Made by a program: the position numbers and the translations under genes. The notes under the pieces are model-generated. The model was given only the letters and a program-made list of their open reading frames with translations, ran no database searches and was not told where the DNA came from. From the NCBI RefSeq assembly GCF_000423645.1, contig NZ_AUIJ01000004.1, positions 1 to 64,000 of the forward strand: 64,000 bases of DNA, written 5' to 3'. Position 1 is the first letter of the stretch. The number at the start of each line of letters is the position of its first letter. The DNA is from Sediminimonas qiaohouensis DSM 21189 (lineage in GTDB: Bacteria; Pseudomonadota; Alphaproteobacteria; Rhodobacterales; Rhodobacteraceae). Positions 44,142 through 53,840 of the stretch are shown here, piece by piece.

Positions 44142-45674
44142 ATGAAGGGTACCTACAACCCGCCTATGGGGCGTTCGCGCCGGTATCTCGCCGCCGCATT
44201 GACCGGGCCGCAAGTGTTGGCCTTCATGCCGGCGCTATCGCTGGGGGCGTTCTGGTTCGGGGGGGAGGCGTGGCTGCTTGCGACCGCGCTTGGCTTGCCC
44301 GCGCTCTATGCGTTGGTCGGCAGCTTCAGCCAGACCGCAGAAGACGAGGCGGCGGCGCTGGGCGGCAACCCGGAGTGTGCGGCGCACGCCCTCGATCATG
44401 CCATTCAAAACGCGGCCCGCGACCGCAAGGCGACGGCCTGCCTTGTGGTTGCGATGGATGACGCGAACCACCTGCGCCGCAATTATGGCGGCGACATCCT
44501 CGACACGGTAACCGAGCGGTGCCTTTCGCGCCTGCCCGGGGTCTTGCGGCAGGGCGATCAGGTGTTCGCGGTCGCAGACGAGGAAACGGCCATCGCCCTC
44601 GCCCCGGTGCCCCGCCTCGATTTAGAGACGCTGATACAGCTTTCGGCGCGCGTGCAATCTGCGTTGGAAGAGCCCGTGTCGGTCGATGCGACGGCGGTCT
44701 CGTCGTCTTGGTCGGTTGGGTTCTGCCTTGGGTCGCGAAACCCCGGCGACGACGGTGCGGACCTGCTGCAGGCGGCGCGGGCGGCCTTGGCTGATGCGCG
44801 CCGCAATGGCCCATCGGCGATACGCGCCCACACCGGCACGCAGCCCGCGCCGGCGACAGTTGCGAGCGACCTGTGCGACGAAGCCGCGCAGGGGCTTGAG
44901 GCGGGGCAGTTTCGACCGTGGTTTCAGCCGCAGCTTTGCACCGATACCGGGCGCGTCAGCGGCTTTGAAGCGCTCGCGCGGTGGCAGCATCCGTTTCAGG
45001 GTATCATACCCCCGGCGGTGTTTCTTCCCGTGCTCGAGAAGTCCGGCAACCTTGAATGGTTGGCGCATGAGATCCTGAGGCAATCCATGGAAGCGATAAA
45101 GCATTGGGATCGCGAGGAGGTCAAAGTACCCCGCGTCGCGGTGAACCTGTCGGCGGCGGAACTGAGCAATCCGACGCTGGCGGACCGTGTCGCGTGGGAG
45201 CTGGACCGCTTCGACGTGTCGCCCGGGCGACTGACGCTGGAGGTTCTGGAAACCGTTGTCGTCCCCTCGGGCAGTGACGTGGTTACGCGCAACATCAATG
45301 CCTTGGCCGATCTTGGATGTACCATCGACCTTGACGATTTCGGCACGGGACACGCATCGATCGCATCGCTTCGGCGGTTCAAGGTGTCGCGAATCAAGAT
45401 CGACCGATCCTTCGTCGCGGGTGTCGATCGCGATGCCAAGCAACAGCGCATGATTACCGCCATTCTGACGATGGCCGATCAACTTGGCCTCGACGCCCTT
45501 GCCGAAGGCGTGGAGACCACGGGAGAGCACGCGGTTCTTGCGCAATTGGGATGCCGCCACGTCCAGGGTTTCGGCATTGCCCGTCCGATGCCGCTTGATC
45601 AAACAGCCGACTGGGTCAGGCACCATGAGCGAAAACTCGGGCAACCCACGGGGATTGGCCGCGCAACGGGATGA
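44142..45674 (+). CDS. EAL-domain phosphodiesterase with degenerate GGDEF domain
   Basis: A 510-residue protein with two N-terminal membrane helices (about residues 25-65), a degenerate GGDEF domain (ADEET in place of GGDEF) and an EAL domain. EAL residues are complete: GFEALARWQHP, RVAVNLSAAEL, LEVLETV, IDLDDFGTGHASI, IKIDRSF and LAEGVET. It should break down cyclic di-GMP at the membrane, with the GGDEF part at most regulatory. ATG 44142 is used; TTG 44127 is less likely. It lies alone between ttcA and yidC. Confidence 0.9.
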   Translation: MKGTYNPPMGRSRRYLAAALTGPQVLAFMPALSLGAFWFGGEAWLLATALGLPALYALVGSFSQTAEDEAAALGGNPECAAHALDHAIQNAARDRKATACLVVAMDDANHLRRNYGGDILDTVTERCLSRLPGVLRQGDQVFAVADEETAIALAPVPRLDLETLIQLSARVQSALEEPVSVDATAVSSSWSVGFCLGSRNPGDDGADLLQAARAALADARRNGPSAIRAHTGTQPAPATVASDLCDEAAQGLEAGQFRPWFQPQLCTDTGRVSGFEALARWQHPFQGIIPPAVFLPVLEKSGNLEWLAHEILRQSMEAIKHWDREEVKVPRVAVNLSAAELSNPTLADRVAWELDRFDVSPGRLTLEVLETVVVPSGSDVVTRNINALADLGCTIDLDDFGTGHASIASLRRFKVSRIKIDRSFVAGVDRDAKQQRMITAILTMADQLGLDALAEGVETTGEHAVLAQLGCRHVQGFGIARPMPLDQTADWVRHHERKLGQPTGIGRATG

Positions 45675-45785
45675 ATCGCGCTTGATGCACCTTCAAAGCC
45701 CCTTGTTTTTCGATATTCCGCTTGACGTTTGGCGGCACACTCTGTTGAACCGGCCTGACCTTGGACAGGACAGGCAGCACCCGAA

Positions 45786-47630
45786 ATGGATGACCAGAAC
45801 AAAAACCTCATTCTTGCAACGGCGCTTAGTTTTGCAGTGATCCTGATCTGGTTTGTTCTGTTCCCGCCGCCGGAACCCACGCCGACGGATCCCAACGCCC
45901 CGGTAGAAAGCGTTCAAGGCGAGGACACGGCAGAGCAAGCCCCGGCCGGCACCCCATCGGCACCGGCTGACAAGCCCGCGGCCACCGGGGCGCAGGAGGT
46001 TGCCACGGCACAAGATGCCCCGCGCATCGAGATCAACACACCGCGCGTCTCTGGCTCGATCTCGTTGATCGGCGGGCGGATCGATCAGCTTTCGCTCAAG
46101 GATTACCGCAAGACGCTTGAGCCGGGCGCGGAAATCGTTGACATGCTATCGCCGCTGGGCAGCGAAAACCCGTATTACGCGCTATATGGCTGGGCCCCGG
46201 GCGCGGGCGTCACCCTGGACCAGGTGCCCGGCGCCAACACCGAGTGGCGCGTGCAAAACGGCGATGTCCTGACGCAGAACTCCCCTGTCACGCTGATGTG
46301 GGACAACGGCAGCGGCCTGCTGTTCAAGCGCGAAATCGCCATCGACCGCGACTTCATGTTCACGGTGACGCAAACAGTCGAGAACACCGGCAACCAAACC
46401 GCGACACTGGCGCCCTACGGCATCCTGACCCGCCATGGCGAGCCGGAGAACCTCAAGAATTTCTTTATTCTGCACGAAGGCCTGATCGCCATGTCCGATG
46501 GCGAACTGACCGAGACCGGCTATTCGGATATGCCCGATTTCGCCTACAATGATCGTGAAGGGGCGCGCGCCGACGTCACACAGGTTAGTGAAAATGGCTG
46601 GATCGGGTTTACCGACCACTACTGGATGACCACGCTAATCCCCGAGCCGGGCAGCCCGTTCAAGGCCGTCGCCAAGTACGACCAGGCCGGCGACACCTAC
46701 CAGACCGAGGCAGTTCTTCCCACGCAAACCGTCGCCCCGGGCGCGTCGACCACGGCCCAAACGCGCCTGTTCGCGGGTGCAAAGGAATGGGCCACCATCC
46801 GCGAGTACGAGAACAGGGGCGGCGTACAGAAGTTCCTCGATTCCATCGATTGGGGTTGGTTTTTCTTCCTGACCAAACCGATCTTCGCGGTTCTTCATTG
46901 GCTCAATGCGACGATGGCGGACATGGGAATCGCGGGCAGCATGGGCTGGGCGATCATCGCGCTGACGCTGCTGATCAAGGCGATCCTGTTCCCGCTTGCC
47001 TACAAATCCTATGCCTCCATGGCGAAGATGAAAGAGCTTCAGCCGAAGATGGAGGAGATAAAGAAATCCGCCGGGGACGACCGCCAGAAGCTTCAGCAAG
47101 AGATGATGGCGCTTTACAAGAAAGAAAAGGTCAACCCGGCCTCGGGCTGTTTGCCGATCCTGCTGCAGATCCCGATCTTCTTTTCGCTCTACAAGGTGAT
47201 CTTTGTCACGCTTGAGTTGCGGCACGCGCCCTGGATCGGGTGGCTTCGCGATCTGAGCGCGCCGGATCCGTCATCGATCCTCAACCTGTTTGGGCTGCTG
47301 CCTTTCGCGCCGCCGGACCCGAATTCGATCCTTGCGATCTTGTCGCTTGGCGTGCTGCCGATCCTGCTGGGTATTTCGATGTTCCTTCAGCAGAAGCTGA
47401 ACCCGGCACCAACGGACAAGACGCAGGCGATGATTTTTGCGTGGATGCCGTGGGTGTTCATGTTCATGCTGGGCCAGTTTGCCAGTGGCCTGGTCCTGTA
47501 CTGGATCGCGAACAACACCATCACGTTCACGCAGCAGTACCTGATCATGCGCAGTCATGGCTATAAGCCAAACGTGTTTGGTAATATTATCTCAAGCTTC
47601 CGCAAGAAACCGGACGAGGACAAAGAATGA
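45786..47630 (+). CDS. yidC: Membrane protein insertase YidC
   Basis: A 614-residue insertase. It has an N-terminal helix (ILATALSFAVILIWFVLFP), a Pro/Ala-rich linker, a large periplasmic domain, and five C-terminal helices with MGWAIIALTLLIKAILFPLA and PASGCLPILLQIPIFFSLYK. It inserts membrane proteins with or without SecYEG. The place before yihA fits the conserved order in this group. Confidence 0.97.
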   Translation: MDDQNKNLILATALSFAVILIWFVLFPPPEPTPTDPNAPVESVQGEDTAEQAPAGTPSAPADKPAATGAQEVATAQDAPRIEINTPRVSGSISLIGGRIDQLSLKDYRKTLEPGAEIVDMLSPLGSENPYYALYGWAPGAGVTLDQVPGANTEWRVQNGDVLTQNSPVTLMWDNGSGLLFKREIAIDRDFMFTVTQTVENTGNQTATLAPYGILTRHGEPENLKNFFILHEGLIAMSDGELTETGYSDMPDFAYNDREGARADVTQVSENGWIGFTDHYWMTTLIPEPGSPFKAVAKYDQAGDTYQTEAVLPTQTVAPGASTTAQTRLFAGAKEWATIREYENRGGVQKFLDSIDWGWFFFLTKPIFAVLHWLNATMADMGIAGSMGWAIIALTLLIKAILFPLAYKSYASMAKMKELQPKMEEIKKSAGDDRQKLQQEMMALYKKEKVNPASGCLPILLQIPIFFSLYKVIFVTLELRHAPWIGWLRDLSAPDPSSILNLFGLLPFAPPDPNSILAILSLGVLPILLGISMFLQQKLNPAPTDKTQAMIFAWMPWVFMFMLGQFASGLVLYWIANNTITFTQQYLIMRSHGYKPNVFGNIISSFRKKPDEDKE

Positions 47631-47671
47631 TCCACGGTAGCGCTGCGCCGCGCACGGCTGGAAGGTGGTAA

Positions 47672-48322
47672 ATGGAACTGCCGTTTCCTCTTGTGGCTGA
47701 TCCCGACCCGGCAAGCATCGAAGCGGGGCGGCTCTTGTTCGCGCAGCAGACCGACTTCCTCAAGGGGGTGGTCGCGATGTCCGGCCTGCCGCCCGCCGAT
47801 CGTATCGAGGTATGCTTTGCCGGTCGCTCGAACGTTGGAAAATCAAGCCTTATCAACGCGCTAACCGGTCGCAAGGGGCTGGCGCGGGCATCCAACACCC
47901 CCGGGCGCACGCAGGAGATCAACTTTTTCACATTGGCGGATAGTCATTACCTCGTGGACCTGCCCGGGTATGGCTATGCGAACGCGCCGGTGGCCGTCGT
48001 GGAGAAATGGCAGCGCCTGTTGAAGCAGTACCTGTCGGGCCGGCAGACCCTGCGCCGTGCCTTTGTGCTTATTGACATGCGCCATGGGGTCAAACCCGTC
48101 GACAACGAGATACTGAGCCTGCTGGACGGCGCCGCCGTGACCTTCCAGGTCGTTCTGACGAAGGCGGACAAGGTCAAGCAATCGGACCGCGAGGCCACTC
48201 TGGCACAGGTGCGCAAGGCACTGGCCACACATCCCGCCGCGTTTCCCGAGATCGTGATGACCTCAAGCGAAAAGGGCGACGGGATCGCGACGCTGCGCAG
48301 CATCATCGCCACGATGGGATGA
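47672..48322 (+). CDS. yihA: Ribosome biogenesis GTPase YihA/YsxC (EngB)
   Basis: A 216-residue GTPase. G1 is GRSNVGKSSLINALTG, G2/G3 include NTPGRTQEI and LVDLPGYGYA, and G4 is TKADKV. It acts in assembly of the large ribosomal subunit. The gene follows yidC by about 40 bases in the same direction. Confidence 0.96.
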   Translation: MELPFPLVADPDPASIEAGRLLFAQQTDFLKGVVAMSGLPPADRIEVCFAGRSNVGKSSLINALTGRKGLARASNTPGRTQEINFFTLADSHYLVDLPGYGYANAPVAVVEKWQRLLKQYLSGRQTLRRAFVLIDMRHGVKPVDNEILSLLDGAAVTFQVVLTKADKVKQSDREATLAQVRKALATHPAAFPEIVMTSSEKGDGIATLRSIIATMG

Positions 48323-48382
48323 GCACCCTTGGCAGCGCGCGCGCGACCCGCTAACACGGGATGCGCCCCAAAGGAACAAGGG

Positions 48383-49252
48383 ATGAAAACGCAAAAAATG
48401 AACCGCGATTGGATCGCCACCGCCCGGACCCTGTCCGAGGCCCTGCCCTATCTGCAACGCTATGCCGGTGCGATCGTGGTCATCAAGTTTGGTGGTCACG
48501 CCATGGGCGATGATGACGCCATGGAAACCTTTGCGCGCGATATCGTCTTGATGCGTCAGGTTGGGGTCAACCCGGTGTTGGTTCATGGCGGCGGTCCCAT
48601 GATCAACGCGATGCTGGATCAGTTGAAGATCGAATCCCAATTCGTGGACGGCAAACGGGTCACGGATCAGGCCACGATGGATGTGGTCGAGATGGTCCTG
48701 TCGGGGCGTGTGAACAAGCGGATCGTGCAGGCCATCAACGATCAGGGGGGCCGGGCGATCGGGCTGTCGGGCAAGGATTCGCATCTGATTACCTGTGATC
48801 AGACCGATCCGCGGCTGGGCCTTGTGGGCACGCCGTCGGAGATCGATCCTTCGCTGCTTCATACCTTGTTCGATGCCGGGATAATCCCCGTGATTGCACC
48901 GCTGGGCGCGGGGCGGCATGGCGAGACGTTCAACATCAACGGTGACACGGCCGCGGGCGCGATTGCCGCCGCGCTCAAGGCCGATCGGCTGTTGCTGCTC
49001 ACGGACGTCGCGGGCGTCAAAAACGCCGCGGGCGAGGTCATGACCGACCTGACCGCCGACCAGATCCGCGAGATGACGGAACAGGGCGTGATTGCCGGCG
49101 GCATGATCCCCAAGACCGAGACCGCGCTTGCGGCGATAGAAGGCGGTGTTCGTGCGGTTGTCATCCTGGATGGGCGCGCGCCCAATTGCACCCTGCTGGA
49201 GTTATTCACCGAGCATGGCGCCGGTTCCTTGATCCGCAAGAGCTTTGACTAG
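48383..49252 (+). CDS. argB: Acetylglutamate kinase
   Basis: A 289-residue amino-acid kinase for the second step of arginine synthesis. Motifs are [42 protein letters not shown] and the C-terminal [17 protein letters not shown] 48383 follows an AAGG-containing site; the longer frame lies in the gap after yihA. It is followed at once by a ferredoxin-like gene. Confidence 0.96.
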   Translation: MKTQKMNRDWIATARTLSEALPYLQRYAGAIVVIKFGGHAMGDDDAMETFARDIVLMRQVGVNPVLVHGGGPMINAMLDQLKIESQFVDGKRVTDQATMDVVEMVLSGRVNKRIVQAINDQGGRAIGLSGKDSHLITCDQTDPRLGLVGTPSEIDPSLLHTLFDAGIIPVIAPLGAGRHGETFNINGDTAAGAIAAALKADRLLLLTDVAGVKNAAGEVMTDLTADQIREMTEQGVIAGGMIPKTETALAAIEGGVRAVVILDGRAPNCTLLELFTEHGAGSLIRKSFD

Positions 49253-49255
49253 ATC

Positions 49256-49915
49256 ATGAGCGTGGGCGGGCTGCACAGGCTGCAGGAAGAGGCGCACGCA
49301 CATGGATTGATGGTTATGGGCGGGTTCCACCCCGAGGCGGGCGATCAGGTGCCTGATGGGGCTGGAACGCTCGTCATGCTCGGGCCGGAGCCGACAGAGT
49401 TCTGGCCGCTGTTCACGCGCAGTCCGGAATTCAACGATGGCGACCCGGCCCCCATGGATCGTTGGTCCGACAGGGTCATCACGGCCCTTGCGGCCCAAAT
49501 GGGCGGGCAGGCGCTATTTCCCTTTGGCGGGCCACCGTATCACCCGTTTCTGGCATGGGCCAAGCGGACCGGGCGGGCGTGGTCCTCGCCGGTTGGGTTG
49601 CTGGTGCATGACGCGGCCGGGCTGTTCGTATCGTATCGTGGGGCCATCGCGGTGCCCGAGCGTCTTGCTTTGCCAACGCCGCCGCAGGCCTCGCCTTGCG
49701 AAAGTTGCACCGAGCAGCCCTGCCGCACCGCCTGCCCCGCCGGGGCGCTGACGCCGGACGGGTACGATGTCCCTGCCTGCAAGAGCTACATCGCATCAGA
49801 TAGCGGCACCGCCTGCATGACACGCGGCTGCGCAGTGCGCCGCGCTTGCCCGGTCAGTCAAGCGCATGGCAGGATTGAAGAGCAATCCGCCTTTCACATG
49901 GCTGCGTTCTTATGA
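49256..49915 (+). CDS. Ferredoxin-like iron-sulfur protein
   Basis: A 219-residue protein with a C-terminal four-iron cluster region: CESCTEQPCRTACPAGAL and then CMTRGCAVRRACPVSQ. The N-terminal 140 residues include FGGPPYHPFLAWAKRTG. I recognise it as a conserved alphaproteobacterial protein often found with argB, but its reaction is not known to me. The stop overlaps the next gene by four bases. Confidence 0.8.
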   Translation: MSVGGLHRLQEEAHAHGLMVMGGFHPEAGDQVPDGAGTLVMLGPEPTEFWPLFTRSPEFNDGDPAPMDRWSDRVITALAAQMGGQALFPFGGPPYHPFLAWAKRTGRAWSSPVGLLVHDAAGLFVSYRGAIAVPERLALPTPPQASPCESCTEQPCRTACPAGALTPDGYDVPACKSYIASDSGTACMTRGCAVRRACPVSQAHGRIEEQSAFHMAAFL

Positions 49916-50403
49916 CATTGCGATTGATCCTGATGCGGCACGCAAAATCGGATTGGAGTGCCCCATCCCTGCCCGATCACGACAGAGCGCTGAATGCGCG
50001 TGGCCGAACGGCGGCGCGGGCACTGGGCGGCTGGATACGGGCGCGGGGGTATCACCCTGACCTGGCCTTGTGTTCAACGGCGCTGCGAACACGGCAAACG
50101 TTGGCGGGTTTGGAGTTGGACGTTGCAACCCGGTACGAACGCCAGCTTTACAATGCCGAGCCCGCAACGATCCTGTCGGTAATCAAATCGGTGCAAGGCG
50201 CCAATTGCGTGCTTGTCGTGGCGCACAACCCAGGGATCGCGTGGCTGGCGCAGCACATCGTCAAATCGCGGCCCGCGCATCCGCGATTTGACGACTACCC
50301 AACGGGGGCCACGCTTGTCAGCGATTTCGCGGCCCCCGCGTGGTCAGACTTGACCGAGAAAAGCGGCACAGTGGTGGATTTCACCGTTCCCAAAGACCTC
50401 TGA
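49912..50403 (+). CDS. SixA-like histidine phosphatase
   Basis: A 163-residue protein of the histidine phosphatase superfamily with the RHA motif LRLILMRHAKSDWS and a later His in VVAHNPGIAWLAQH. SixA-type enzymes dephosphorylate phosphohistidine on phosphotransfer proteins. Its start overlaps the ferredoxin-like gene by four bases. The target is unknown. Confidence 0.9.
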   Translation: MTLRLILMRHAKSDWSAPSLPDHDRALNARGRTAARALGGWIRARGYHPDLALCSTALRTRQTLAGLELDVATRYERQLYNAEPATILSVIKSVQGANCVLVVAHNPGIAWLAQHIVKSRPAHPRFDDYPTGATLVSDFAAPAWSDLTEKSGTVVDFTVPKDL

Positions 50404-50426
50404 CAAGCGGCTCAGTGGCCCAGACC

Positions 50427-51194
50427 TCAGTGGCCAAGGATCTGGCTCAGGAACAGTTTGGTGCGCTCGCTCTTGGGGTTGTTGAAAAACTCCTCGGGCT
50501 CGTTCTGCTCGATGATCTGGCCCTGGTCCATGAAGATCACCCGGTTCGCCACCTGCCGGGCAAAGCCCATTTCGTGTGTCACGCAGATCATGGTCATTCC
50601 CTCTTCGGCCAGTTCGACCATGGTATCGAGAACCTCTTTGATCATCTCCGGGTCAAGGGCCGATGTCGGCTCATCAAAGAGCATGATGCGCGGCTTCATG
50701 CACAGGGATCGCGCAATCGCGACGCGCTGCTGCTGGCCGCCCGATAGCTGACCTGGGTACTTGTCGGCCTGTTCGGGGATCTTCACCTTTTCGAGGAAAT
50801 GCATGGCGACATCCTCGGCCTCGCGCTTGGGTGTCTTGCGCACCCAGATCGGCGCGAGCGTGCAGTTCTCAAGGATGGTCAGATGGGGAAACAGGTTGAA
50901 GTGCTGGAACACCATCCCAACTTCGGAGCGGATCTTGTCGATATTCTTGAGGTCCGACGACAACACGGTGCCATCCACCTCGATCCGGCCTTTTTGGTGC
51001 TCTTCCAGTGCGTTGACACACCGGATCAGCGTCGATTTGCCCGAACCGGACGGGCCGGCAATCACGATCCGCTCGCCGCGATAGACAGTCAGGTCGATCT
51101 CGCGCAGCACGTGGAACGCCCCGAACCATTTGTTCATGTTCTCGATAGAGATCGCGACCTCGTCCGAGACTTTTAGTTGAGCATTGGCGGTCAT
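50427..51194 (-). CDS. bztD: BztD, ATP-binding subunit of amino-acid ABC transporter
   Basis: A 255-residue ABC ATPase. Walker A is [13 protein letters not shown], the signature is [13 protein letters not shown] and Walker B is [13 protein letters not shown]. It is the last gene of bztABCD, an operon first defined in Rhodobacter capsulatus for Glu, Gln, Asp and Asn uptake. ATG 51194 is used; a TTG one codon earlier is possible. It should power the BztB-BztC channel. Confidence 0.95.
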   Translation of the reverse strand: MTANAQLKVSDEVAISIENMNKWFGAFHVLREIDLTVYRGERIVIAGPSGSGKSTLIRCVNALEEHQKGRIEVDGTVLSSDLKNIDKIRSEVGMVFQHFNLFPHLTILENCTLAPIWVRKTPKREAEDVAMHFLEKVKIPEQADKYPGQLSGGQQQRVAIARSLCMKPRIMLFDEPTSALDPEMIKEVLDTMVELAEEGMTMICVTHEMGFARQVANRVIFMDQGQIIEQNEPEEFFNNPKSERTKLFLSQILGH

Positions 51195-51209
51195 CAAACC
51201 GGCCCTCCC

Positions 51210-52505
51210 TTAACGATGATCGGTTTGAAGCTGACGCTCCAACCACTGCGAATATTGTGAAATGCTGTAACAGACGACGAAGAAAAGCAGCGCGGCGAAA
51301 CCGAACAGCTCCCAGTAGACACCGTTCCATTCGGACGCGCCGAGGATCGGACCACGGATCATGCCGACCAGGTCGAACATCGAGATAACCGAGACCAGCG
51401 TGGTATCCTTGAACAGGCCCACCGACACGTTGACGATGCCCGGGATCGAGATCTTGAGCGCCTGCGGCAGAATGATCAGCTGCATGGACTGGGCATAATC
51501 CAGGCCGAGGCTATCAGCCGCCTCGTATTGCCCCTTGGGCAGCGCCGCGAGGCCCCCGCGGATCACCTCGGCGATATAGGCCGACGCGAACATGGTGATC
51601 ATGATGATCACCCGCAGGATCAAATCAAGGCTGCTTTCGGGGGGCAGGAAGTATGCCAGAACCACGTTTGCAACGAACAAGAGGGTGATCAGGGGCACAC
51701 CGCGGATGAACTCGATGAAGACGACCGAGATCCACTTGATGATCGGCATGTTCGATTGCCGCCCAAGGGCCAGAAGAATGCCAATGGGCAGCGACAGCGA
51801 GACGCAGATAACCCCCAGCATCATGTTCAGCATGAAGCCGCCCATATCGCGGGAGGGGACGGGCTCCAGCGCCAGGAAGTTCGCCATCGGGCCGGTAATA
51901 AACCCAGTCGCGTACCAGAACGCGAACGCGGCAATGACAGCGCCCAAAAGGCCCATCGCCGCACTTTGTAGAACCAGGCGGCGGTACACGATGATTCCGA
52001 CGACGAACCCCAAAAGTGCGAACACGGGCACCATGATCGTCCCGCCCCAGATCAGGTAGAACGCAAGGAACGGATAGACCGCCGTCAGCGCCAGGAACTT
52101 GCGCGGAAACACCTTGAAGAACAGAAGCGGCCCCAGCGCCACGAACAAAAGTGCAAAAGCCAGCAATGGACGCCAATACAGCTCATCGGGATATTTGAAC
52201 CCGAACAGCAGTTGGTTCCAACGCTCTGCCAGCACCGAGAAACAGGCGCCAACATCCCCTTGCAGGACATCACGGCATTCGGTCAGGCTACTGGTTGTCC
52301 ACACCCCGTTCAATATCCAAGGCCCGGTAGCCGTCGCCAGGTAGTACACCGCCCATATCGCCGCGAGTGTCAGGATCGTGTTGGCCACCGATGAGAACAG
52401 GTTTTCGCGCAGCCATTTGACAATTCCCTGCTCGTAAACCGGCGGCGGGGCCTCTGGCAGAACCTCGGTACGCACGAACGCTGTTTGTGAATGAGTATCA
52501 GACAT
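51210..52505 (-). CDS. bztC: BztC, permease subunit
   Basis: A 431-residue permease with about eight helices. The EAA loop region is EVIRGGLAALPKGQYEAADS LGLDYAQSM, and FIEFIRGVPLITLLF is typical of His/Glu/Gln/Arg/opine transporters. It is longer than single-family permeases, as in R. capsulatus BztC. The start follows the bztB stop by one base, so they are tightly coupled. Confidence 0.95.
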   Translation of the reverse strand: MSDTHSQTAFVRTEVLPEAPPPVYEQGIVKWLRENLFSSVANTILTLAAIWAVYYLATATGPWILNGVWTTSSLTECRDVLQGDVGACFSVLAERWNQLLFGFKYPDELYWRPLLAFALLFVALGPLLFFKVFPRKFLALTAVYPFLAFYLIWGGTIMVPVFALLGFVVGIIVYRRLVLQSAAMGLLGAVIAAFAFWYATGFITGPMANFLALEPVPSRDMGGFMLNMMLGVICVSLSLPIGILLALGRQSNMPIIKWISVVFIEFIRGVPLITLLFVANVVLAYFLPPESSLDLILRVIIMITMFASAYIAEVIRGGLAALPKGQYEAADSLGLDYAQSMQLIILPQALKISIPGIVNVSVGLFKDTTLVSVISMFDLVGMIRGPILGASEWNGVYWELFGFAALLFFVVCYSISQYSQWLERQLQTDHR

Positions 52506-52506
52506 C

Positions 52507-53721
52507 TCAGCGCTCCTGTAGCTTCATGGCGTTGTTGTAGAGGTTCATCACGCCGGAAATTGCCAACGAGATCAGCAAGTAGAACAGCATCAGCATCAGC
52601 ACCGTCTCGATCGCGCGGCCCGTCTGATTGAGGGTGATGCCGCCCAGCGTGCCGGTCACATCCATGTAGCCCACCGCGATCGCCAGGGAGCTGTTCTTGG
52701 TCAGGTTGAGATACTGCGAAATAACCGGGGGAATCACGATGCGCAGGGCCTGCGGCAGGATCACGAGGTTCATGATCCGCCGTGGGCGAAGGCCAAGAGA
52801 CGCCGCCGCCTCTGTTTGCCCACGTGAGATTGCCTGAATACCGGCGCGGACGTTTTCGGCAATGAATGCACCGGTATAGATCGCCAGTGCGAACCAAAGC
52901 GCGATCAAGGAGCCGCGAATATGGATGCCACCTCCAAAGTTGAACCCCTTCAACTCGGGGTATTCCAGACTAATCGGTTGGCCCAGGATGTAATAGGCAA
53001 TGACCGACGGCAAAACGAGAATTGCCAGCGATGGCCATCCCATCGGCAGCAGTTTCCCGGTGTCATAGAGGAGCTTGGTCGCGTAGCGGCGGTAGGCAAA
53101 TACGCCGATCACCGACGCGATGAACAGCAGCACCACAATCAACGATCCACTGCCCCAGATCGGGGAGGGCACATAGACGCCGCGGTTGGTGAACGCCACC
53201 GCGCCGAAGACCATCGACGCGTCCGGCGCGTCCCCGCGAAAGGCGCTTGGGGCCGGCATGGCGGCGGTCATGATCGAGAAGATGATAAGGATCCAGATCA
53301 GCACCGGAACGTTGCGAAATGCCTCGACGTATGCCGCCATCAGCTTGCGCACGAGCCAGTTCGGAGACAGCCGCAGCACACCCGCCGTAACCCCCAGGAT
53401 CGTGGCCGACACGCACCCGAGAAACGCAACGATGATCGTGTTGAGAACGCCAACGATCGAGGCACGCAGATGCGTTGATTGGCTGTCGTATTCAATCGGC
53501 GTCTGGTTGATGTCGTAGCCCGATGGCTCCCCCAGGAAGCGATAGGAAATGTTCTGTCCCTGCTCGGCCAGGTTCTGCACGAGATTCCAGCCCAGATAGG
53601 ACATGAAAACGATCAACAGCATCAAGGCTATGAACTGGAACGTGTAGGACCGGTAGCGGGTGTCGTTGATCAGCATCGACAGCCGAAACGACTCCTCAGG
53701 AGGATCGGTGAGCGTCGTCAT
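52507..53721 (-). CDS. bztB: BztB, permease subunit
   Basis: A 404-residue permease with YVEAFRNVPVLIWILIIFSI and the EAA loop AGIQAISRGQTEAAASLGLR. A long N-terminal extension and extra periplasmic loop precede the transport core, as in other BztB proteins. It pairs with BztC. A strong hairpin lies between it and bztA. Confidence 0.95.
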   Translation of the reverse strand: MTTLTDPPEESFRLSMLINDTRYRSYTFQFIALMLLIVFMSYLGWNLVQNLAEQGQNISYRFLGEPSGYDINQTPIEYDSQSTHLRASIVGVLNTIIVAFLGCVSATILGVTAGVLRLSPNWLVRKLMAAYVEAFRNVPVLIWILIIFSIMTAAMPAPSAFRGDAPDASMVFGAVAFTNRGVYVPSPIWGSGSLIVVLLFIASVIGVFAYRRYATKLLYDTGKLLPMGWPSLAILVLPSVIAYYILGQPISLEYPELKGFNFGGGIHIRGSLIALWFALAIYTGAFIAENVRAGIQAISRGQTEAAASLGLRPRRIMNLVILPQALRIVIPPVISQYLNLTKNSSLAIAVGYMDVTGTLGGITLNQTGRAIETVLMLMLFYLLISLAISGVMNLYNNAMKLQER

Positions 53722-53803
53722 CTAGGAATTCCCCGTCTTCGGCCCTTTGTTTTTCCGGCACACAAGGCACCGTGGACCGTTTATGGTATTGCCGCACGTA
53801 AAC

Positions 53804-53831
53804 GAAGGGGCGCGTCATTGCGCGCCCCTTC
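53804..53831 (-). terminator. Intercistronic hairpin between bztA and bztB
   Basis: GAAGGGGCGCG (53804-53814) pairs perfectly with CGCGCCCCTTC (53821-53831) over six bases. It lies ten bases after the bztA stop. The run after it has no strong T-tract, so it is more likely an attenuator or RNA stabiliser, which would raise bztA over bztBCD. Confidence 0.7.
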
Positions 53832-53840
53832 GATCTGGTC

